A DNA stretch of 64,000 nucleotides. Source: Turritopsis dohrnii. Its lineage: Eukaryota; Cnidaria; Hydrozoa; Anthoathecata; Oceaniidae. The position numbers and the translations under genes are program-made. Shown one piece after another: positions 59,001-64,000 of the stretch (position 1 is the first letter of the stretch; every line of letters starts with the position of its first letter). Under the pieces are notes generated by a model that was not told where the DNA came from, did no database searches, and saw nothing but the letters and a program-made list of their open reading frames with translations. Location: NCBI GenBank assembly GCA_027922465.2, contig BQMF02000007.1, forward strand, positions 1,736,001 to 1,800,000. Direction: 5' to 3'.

Positions 59001-62000
59001 GAAATTCTTGTGGATGGAAAGCCTCTCAGTTATTTTGATTTCATTTTCTTCATTACTGGTTGTGACAGAATTCCCAACTATGGTTTTGAAAAGAAAATTG
59101 AAATAGTTTTTGAAGATGTCTCACTTCCAATGGCTTCAACTTGTGGCCTAATCATGACTGTGCCTAATACTCCAAAAGACATGAAGGAAAAGTTGGTCAC
59201 TGCCTTAAAGTTTGGTTCAGGATTTGGTAATATTTAGGACATATTTAGAAAGTATATTTTTTCCTTTATATCATTTTATTGAGACTGACATAGCCAAAGT
59301 GAAAGTTTATTTTTTAATTGTATACACGTTTTTTTCTTCTGTTCATTTTATTTTGCACAGTCACAGCTGTTCAGTAAATCTCATTTCTCCGACATTGCTC
59401 GTTAATCTATTATTTTTATCAAAAGTTTTAAGGTTTCAGTATCAAAAATAAATTCATGTCTTGTTTGAATTCTTACTTTTAAATCAAGAAACTTTGTAAA
59501 TTTGGAAAGTTTATCATTTATTTACATACATAGAGTTTAATTTATTAGTTTATAAACTTTATTTGTTAGTTTATAGAGTTTATATGTATTGTTTATATTT
59601 AGTTTTGCATATTGACAACTAGCATAATAATTTGAAGCTTACAAAACCAATGCAAGGAATATCATGGACTTAAAAGTAGTTTGACAAGTTGAATTTTGTT
59701 ATGTTAATTGGAGTTAAAAGTTTATGTCATATGAGATATCTTGTTTTTATGTTAGTTTTTTTTTTGTTCATAAAAAGTTTAAAAGTACACTGACATATTA
59801 AATCGCTTTGTATTTGCGAAAATTTCCTCCCTTAAGGTTTAGTGATAGTTGCTATGATTTCTCAATGACCATAAATCTCCAGATTAAAAAAGCCGCAAAA
59901 AGGCACTGGATACGAGAGTGATGAAATCTTTAAAATAATAAACAATTTAATCAAAAGCATACATATTAATGTCCATGTAAATTGTTTTTGCCTCTTCCCA
60001 ATCATGAGGGGGCATAGAAATTCCTCTCTCATCTACCACATACTTAAAATATTCTGTTAAATCCAAATCTGTACTGTCCAAAACAGCAGTAGCTTTGTTG
60101 CGAATATCTCCTTGAGTATCAAGCCAATCCGTAAAGTCCGTGTCAACTGGTCTACCACATTTTCGAAAGCCTTTTATTTCAGGTAAACTAAACAATTCGT
60201 CGGGTATTCCAAACACTTCCGTGTGTCTCGATTTCCTGATGGTGTGTGTGTTCCACTCCTCCACCATTTTATTTAATTCTGACTGTAAAAGCCTAGAGTA
60301 AACAAACCAAGCGCATTCCATTTGAAAATGGTCACCTAGTCTTAACTCATCCTTATCAACCATATCTTTGAAGTAGTTGATAACCCAAGTAGTGTATGTT
60401 CTTTTAAAATGTGACCATAAATTTTCAATTCTTATATTAGACTGTGAAGTACCATATCTATGTGCCTTAACATCTTCATGAATTAGTGCTTGCATGCTTG
60501 CCATTATTCCATTTTCGGTACCACAGTCTGTTCTCAAAATATCGGGGCAAACCTTATGAAGTTTGAGTGCTTCAAGAAAAAAATGAGCCGGTACTATGGG
60601 ATTATTGTTGCTTTTGCAAACCTTCAACCAAATGACCTTCCGAGAGAAGCCATCCACACAGCCATGGATAGGGAAACCGTACGGTTTTAGTTTGTCATAT
60701 CCGTCAGCATGCCATGTATGATTAGGTCCTAGAGATATGTATGTTCTGCGTAAAAGTTTTCGTGCTTTTCTAGCGCTTGACATATTTGGGTCCACTTCTC
60801 TTAGTGCTTTCATGACTTCGTCTCGATTTACTGAAATTCCGTACCCAACTCGTAATTTATGCCATATACTTCTATACCCTTTGATACCAGACGATTCCAA
60901 AGATTCTTTTTCAATTATTTTCGCAACTGAGTCATCTAGTCGTCCCCTCTTCTTACGGTTAAGTCCTTTGGACTTGAGGTAGCGCTTTAAAGTACGCAGG
61001 CTTGTTCTTGTATTGTGTTTTGTGTCCATGAGCAGTACAATTTTCTTATATTCAGTCCCTATATTAAAGTAATATTCAATGATATCTTCGACATTATTGC
61101 TTTTCAAAATATCCTTTTGTGGTAGAAATCTCCTTTGCGTGCCGCACTTTGAACAAAAATAAGCAATTTGTGAAAACTCCAACCCGCATCGATGACAAAA
61201 TTTTGCTTTCATCTTTATTCATATCATTTAACCATACTTGATACGATATGATATGTAAGTAAAGTACTGTACTGTAGCGATGTCTATACTTATATATATT
61301 TGCTATACATATTCCAACTCATTTAAAATGAAACTTGATTCTTTTATTTTTCGAGATTTTTTTTATTTCTGGATTTTTTTTATTTTTCGAGATTTTTTTT
61401 ATTTCTGGATTTTTTTTATTTTTCGAGATTTTTTTTATTTTGAGATTTTTTTTATTTTTCGAGATTTTTTTTATTTCTGGATTTTTTTTATTTCTGGATT
61501 TTTTTTATTTTTCGAGATATTTTTTATATTTTGGGATTTTTGATTTTTTTTCAGATTGGCCCTTCTCGGCTTCCGTAGATAAGGGTGTTCATTTGTCCGC
61601 TATTTCAATATTTTGTTGTTATTCGCAATTACACATTCAATTCTGTTTTCAAAACATAACTAAGTACTGGGGACTTCCGTCTTTCCACCGCACCTAATAC
61701 AACAAAGGGAGAAACAACTGGTTTCTATAAAACTAACTGCTGTTTGCTTTAGAAAAAAACAAAACAAAAAAAATCCAATAGCATGGGTGAGATTCATTTG
61801 TAGCCACCTGAGAGTATGGTTGTCTGATGCCGTTAGTACCACCATTATACAAATAAACAGCTCCATTATTATCTGGACCACCAAACGGTGCAGCAATTGC
61901 AACATCTGAAAGCAATGAGCAATATTTGTATCTATCATCTTTAAGTGAGTCAATTAAGGGGAGTCTCACATCATTCAAGTCAAAACAGTTGCTTAGTAAC

Positions 62001-63902
62001 AGTTGGTTAGTAGAACTTAAATTAGCATTGGTACTGTAACTGCAAACAACCTAAATACAGACTGTAGTGCGCAAGCAACTCCAGCTGGGATAGTATGCTA
62101 TTTTTAAGACGTATCAGACTACAGTATACAATGCGATGAATCTCAAAATCATCTGCATTAAATCAAGTCCCTCTTGTTGGAAAATAAATTTTAACATACC
62201 TGAGAAGCCATCTCCATTCAAATCACCAATGTTGACAATTGTCAAGCCAAACTGACCCCCTTCTGTTGAATCACCCACTAGCACCGGACCTCTGTCCAAT
62301 CCCACCTAATAATATATCATGGCCCCTTTAAAAAGTCTTAAAAATTGCCGACACAACAAATATGCAAAGAAATTGAGATTAATGAAGAAAAAGAACGAAG
62401 AATGGTCTAAGAGAGGGAATTCGTATAACAAGAGGGTCATCATCATCATCATATAGAGCTTTGTACTAATAGACACTTTAGTCAGGCTGAAAAGCTCCAC
62501 TTGATTTTTGGAGAAACACAATCAGACCTTCACTCACTGATGCAGGAACTTTTCAACAATTCTAAAAACTTACATATGTTCCAAGCCGGTTCATGAACAC
62601 ATAAACTTTGCCTTCATTTCTCACTTTTGAATAAAATGGCGCTCCAACTAGAAGGTCATCCCGCCTTAAAAACATGCGAACGATTTCAAGTTGTTTCCAG
62701 TTGTATGATATGTTTTTCCTTTTGAGGCACAACATCAACAGCCTCTATTTCAAAAGCCATGAAATAACGATTCTTTGGCACTTACCCGTCATTGTTTAAA
62801 TCAACAGCACAAACACTAGCACCAAAATATGCACCAGTCTGAAATAAAATGAACACTCAACCATGACACAACATCATGATATGTTTAATATCATACAAGA
62901 AGAGAACATTCAAGAAGAGAACATTCAAGAGGAGAACATTCAAGAGGAGGAAGAGGATATTTCAAGAGGAGAAGTAAGTTTAGACGTGAAATCAAAGATT
63001 GTATCTAACAGGCGAGATTGATTCTGCTAACACAAATATAATGAACAAACTTTGAGAAGCAAATAATCTTTTGAGAAGTTAATTACAGGCAGTTAAAGTC
63101 CTCTTATCTACACAGAAATTAGTTGATGCTTACTAAGTTACATATAAGAGACTTATCCAAGCACACAACAATGACCAGTAAATAAGGGAATCGGGAAATT
63201 AGTTGCTCAATGGTAAATTTAAAGACACTGAACTGTTTTTGGACTTGGCGGTTGCTAATGTTTATGCTGATGTGGAGATTGCTGATTGTGTTGTGGAGAT
63301 TCCCTCTTAGAAAACTGCTGACTCAGCTTCCTCTCAATTTTTATGACAGTTCATCATCTTTAAGCAAGTGAGTAATTTACATCAAACAAAGTTCATACAA
63401 GACGCATAATGATTGGCTATAATATAACAAAGGAAATTCTGGGAACAAAAAAATGTGAAGTTATTTCCTTTGCTCAAGGCTTTTACCTGTGAGTCTTGTT
63501 CTGGCATGGTGATGACAGGGTCACGGACTTTGAATGAATTTTCATTGATGTTCAAGATGAATACCTTCCAAAAAACAAAAAGATGGGTTAAATAAAAACG
63601 TAAGGGTATTAACCCAGAGTCCTGTTTGGAAAAATTAGAGAAATTCCGGGGGAAAAAAAGGTTCCCCCTCTTCTAAACCAAGATTACAAAAGTTTCCTGC
63701 TCAAATCTGGTCCATGCTGTGACATATCGCCTTGACAATAGGAATATTATGTATGTTGCTCACGTGTATGACCTATCTTAAACTAAGAAAGTTATGCTAA
63801 TTAATGAAAAAAATGCTACAGAAATGGAATTTTTATAAATTAGGATGTTGCCACTTACGGAGCCTTGTAAATTGTTACTCCTAGGAGCCCCTGCTGCAAC
63901 AT
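49615..63902 (-). CDS. Integrin alpha chain, 3' 24 exons (5' end outside window)
   Basis: A single-pass adhesion receptor subunit that pairs with an integrin beta chain. Exons in gene order: 63859-63902, 63487-63564, 62786-62838, 62574-62664, 62200-62305, 61808-61905, 56527-56617, 56137-56182, 55935-56036, 55298-55353, 54894-55060, 54591-54725, 54429-54472, 54156-54312, 53678-53767, 53365-53444, 52768-52921, 52279-52380, 52072-52119, 51733-51837, 51545-51661, 51112-51225, 50909-51034, 49615-49731. All junctions are in phase; 772 residues are visible. Beta-propeller blades carry FG-GAP and Ca-binding loops (DLNNDGRDDLLVGAP, DLNGDGFSDVAIAAP, DADGNGYPDLAIGSY). Thigh (C...EYHC, QKERAFLEDQNNQL), calf-1 (CNTDLAISDQKIV) and calf-2 follow. 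A KRKRRRKRR site in exon 51733-51837 would give heavy and light chains. The membrane segment is WWWILLAIVGTLMLLAIVCA, then VGFFKRN and a 38-residue tail ending VDEDE. Exon 53365-53444 is the least certain. No I-domain is seen in this part. One intron contains the transposon 56701-61577. Confidence 0.95.
53038..53102. repeat. (CAA)n microsatellite
   Basis: About 14 uninterrupted CAA units, then interrupted ones, in an integrin intron. The leucine-rich minus-strand ORF over it is an artefact. Confidence 0.95.
56701..56727 (+). repeat. Left terminal inverted repeat
   Basis: 27 bases identical to the complement of 61551-61577, beginning TACGGAAGCC. Confidence 0.9.
56728..56960. repeat. Left subterminal iteron array
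   Basis: Many copies of a short word AATC(T/C)GAAAA separated by A-rich or TTTTAAA spacers. Reverse-complement versions of the same word type fill the other end, as expected of transposase-binding arrays. Confidence 0.65.
57009..59237 (+). CDS. Transposon-encoded HECT E3 ubiquitin ligase with N-terminal zinc ribbon
   Basis: An uninterrupted 742-codon ORF. Residues 9-26 form a zinc ribbon (C9, C12, C23, C26; AEYCGSCGKK ... FCIFCGNKRK). Residues about 90-195 form a folded segment (KYMEVIINVGIISDN ... FYICKTHD) resembling the domain before HECT in invertebrate G2/M-phase-specific ligase-like proteins. Residues about 265-345 are a Pro-rich linker with repeats of the type NVPP/NIPP. The HECT domain runs from about 410 to 742: FWNLLFRQSFNLSYHDITVR, AGGPLREFLTL, and the C-lobe with LPMASTCGLIMTVP. 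The catalytic cysteine is residue 712 (codon 59142-59144). The protein would pass ubiquitin from an E2 to substrates. Lying inside the inverted repeats and convergent with the transposase, it is element cargo or a transposition partner. Its role in transposition is inferred. Confidence 0.9.
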   Translation: MADAHAEYCGSCGKKVIKEDVFCIFCGNKRKSETVKMKDESDTKVRTLDDFIKNKGEERVGRFNTTRKRKHQASCTPSSSKQQLPLSSKKYMEVIINVGIISDNEKEGGLKIVRGSKLPISVNRNADAEGVLKAAKDKHSNYNQYFCGLEDWTLLYPDKKRVEDIPGTKQKFNVERYKNELGKPYSKLDFYICKTHDIQNEEIEYLKQELLSNPFNNETSDAEGFQGIADDVLDNYLSKSVFTYGTDIKESGSSTTTIPSSSSFNVPPQVQTPNLPPPAETPNIPPSAQEMNVPPPNQASRPTWEPNIPNHITQTLNAPPTKIPNVLQYPVSNAQTHQTSNVPLTKQAAVIVVEDDDYEPFGMDERNRFFENLPQEIEVNQQHENDANTTVLSDLNAAYDEYVNRSKSPKTILVQRDERCFWNLLFRQSFNLSYHDITVRFAGESAADAGGPLREFLTLCMQRILGTGLFSGNETSVCFEINTEALLEKKIFKIGQIVGLSIILIGRGPECLHPAIVRYLYGLDQPDEIEEYSDGRYEMNVSEIKAGNYDCLLDMNINPVGKSTTELIRYFSIATLIHSNSACIIQFKEGIASISESILHESNITSVKPLLQYANITYCFDQVINLISYRQIVNKEYEKGSNQEDIIRNCIAEFELFLINVGCGEILVDGKPLSYFDFIFFITGCDRIPNYGFEKKIEIVFEDVSLPMASTCGLIMTVPNTPKDMKEKLVTALKFGSGFGNI
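59238..59946. other. Convergent intergenic spacer inside the transposon
   Basis: A+T-rich spacer between the 3' ends of the two element genes. AATAAA-type signals occur for both strands (for example aaaaataaattc near 59445). No further ORF of note. Confidence 0.5.
59947..61212 (-). CDS. DDE transposase/integrase with N-terminal zinc ribbon
   Basis: An uninterrupted 421-codon ORF starting MKAKFCHRCGLEF. Residues 6-23 are a zinc ribbon (C6, C9, C20, C23) with the same spacing as the HECT protein. Residues about 40-155 are basic and helical, with helix-turn-helix-like content (SLRTLKRYLKSKGLNRKKRG, GYRSIWHKLRVGYGISVNRD). The integrase-type catalytic core spans about 160-300: NHTWHADGYDKL (D170), LRTDCGTENG (D229) and SNIRIENLWSHFKR (E263), 33 residues between the last two. 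The C-terminal part ends near YMDINMYAFD. The enzyme would cut and join the element ends. All three acidic residues and both ends of the element are present, so the protein is predicted active. The iteron array at 61345-61550 lies directly upstream of its start. Confidence 0.92.
   Translation of the reverse strand: MKAKFCHRCGLEFSQIAYFCSKCGTQRRFLPQKDILKSNNVEDIIEYYFNIGTEYKKIVLLMDTKHNTRTSLRTLKRYLKSKGLNRKKRGRLDDSVAKIIEKESLESSGIKGYRSIWHKLRVGYGISVNRDEVMKALREVDPNMSSARKARKLLRRTYISLGPNHTWHADGYDKLKPYGFPIHGCVDGFSRKVIWLKVCKSNNNPIVPAHFFLEALKLHKVCPDILRTDCGTENGIMASMQALIHEDVKAHRYGTSQSNIRIENLWSHFKRTYTTWVINYFKDMVDKDELRLGDHFQMECAWFVYSRLLQSELNKMVEEWNTHTIRKSRHTEVFGIPDELFSLPEIKGFRKCGRPVDTDFTDWLDTQGDIRNKATAVLDSTDLDLTEYFKYVVDERGISMPPHDWEEAKTIYMDINMYAFD
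61345..61550. repeat. Right subterminal iteron array
   Basis: Alternating TTTTTCGAGATTTTTTTTAT and TTTCTGGATTTTTTTTAT words, about 18 bp each and roughly ten in a row, lie just inside the right terminal repeat and upstream of the transposase start. Phe-rich plus-strand ORFs here are artefacts of the repeat. Confidence 0.7.
61551..61577 (-). repeat. Right terminal inverted repeat
   Basis: Ends GGCTTCCGTA; exact complement of the left end. Confidence 0.9.
62895..62962. repeat. Short tandem repeat, 16-bp unit
   Basis: Three to four copies of AAGAAGAGAACATTC or AAGAGGAGAACATTC in an integrin intron. Confidence 0.85.
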
Positions 63903-64000
63903 CTAAAACAAACCAACTATAATCATAGCACTTAGGTAGTTCATATGGTAAAAATCTGATAAAAGGGTGTGGAAATAATAGCAAACCTCCACGTGGGTTT

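Larger units (their letters stand above)
56701..61577. mobile_element. Intact DNA transposon encoding DDE transposase and HECT ligase (IS3EU-like)
   Basis: Perfect inverted ends: TACGGAAGCCGAGAAGGGCC at 56701 continuing AATCTGA, and its complement ending at 61577. They are flanked by a 6-bp direct duplication GATAAG (56695-56700 and 61578-61583). The element is 4,877 bp and sits in an integrin intron. It contains two long uninterrupted convergent ORFs, 57009-59237 (plus) and 59947-61212 (minus). TA-starting ends, 6-bp duplication and an IS3/integrase-like DDE protein match what I recall of the eukaryotic IS3EU group; this assignment was not verified by search. Intact ends, duplication and frames suggest recent or current activity. 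Confidence 0.88.

Noticed and set aside
61280..61697. Phe-rich plus-strand ORFs
   Set aside because: Translations of the subterminal repeat array of the transposon.

Overview
The window is A+T-rich metazoan nuclear DNA: spliced genes with small exons and GT-AG introns, a Cys-loop receptor, an integrin alpha chain, EF-hand proteins and asparagine synthetase, set among many DNA transposons, LINEs, LTR remnants and tRNA-derived repeats. The gene set and transposon types fit a cnidarian, perhaps a hydrozoan; the species is an inference and was not tested by any search.

Layout. 1-1.5 kb: a repeat-type ORF split by a pogo/Tigger-like element, then a diverged tandem repeat. 1.66-3.5 kb (minus): two exons of a partial Cys-loop receptor gene and one orphan integrin-like exon. 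5-11.7 kb: mostly empty. 11.7-16.4 kb (plus): a complete ten-exon anion-type Cys-loop receptor. 17.3-24.3 kb (minus): two calmodulin/troponin-C-like EF-hand genes separated by a decayed LTR retrotransposon. 24.8-40.4 kb: copies of a long non-coding repeat family, carrying a Ginger-like deletion derivative and a MITE, along with tRNA-Asn-like repeats, a TA-flanked element with dense iterons, a LINE with a 658-codon reverse-transcriptase ORF and a foldback MITE. 40.8-42.8 kb (plus): a two-exon asparagine synthetase gene preceded by a duplicated upstream block. 43.5-48.3 kb: decayed LINE, BEL/Pao and Helitron fragments, a tRNA-derived repeat and six copies of a 128-bp satellite-like unit. 49.6-63.9 kb (minus): 24 exons of an integrin alpha gene, from the beta-propeller to the GFFKR tail, whose reading phases fit at every junction; its 5' end lies beyond the window.

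The most interesting object sits in an integrin intron at 56,701-61,577. It is an apparently intact 4.9-kb DNA transposon with perfect terminal inverted repeats and a 6-bp target duplication (GATAAG). It encodes two convergent full-length proteins: a DDE-type transposase and a HECT ubiquitin ligase. Both begin with a zinc ribbon of identical cysteine spacing (CxxC-x10-CxxC), and the element ends are packed with short iterated motifs. It resembles what I recall of the IS3EU group, but the shared zinc ribbon and the E3 partner suggest a two-component transposon system worth study.

The exon models rest on consensus splice sites, open frames, phase compatibility and recognisable protein motifs read by eye.
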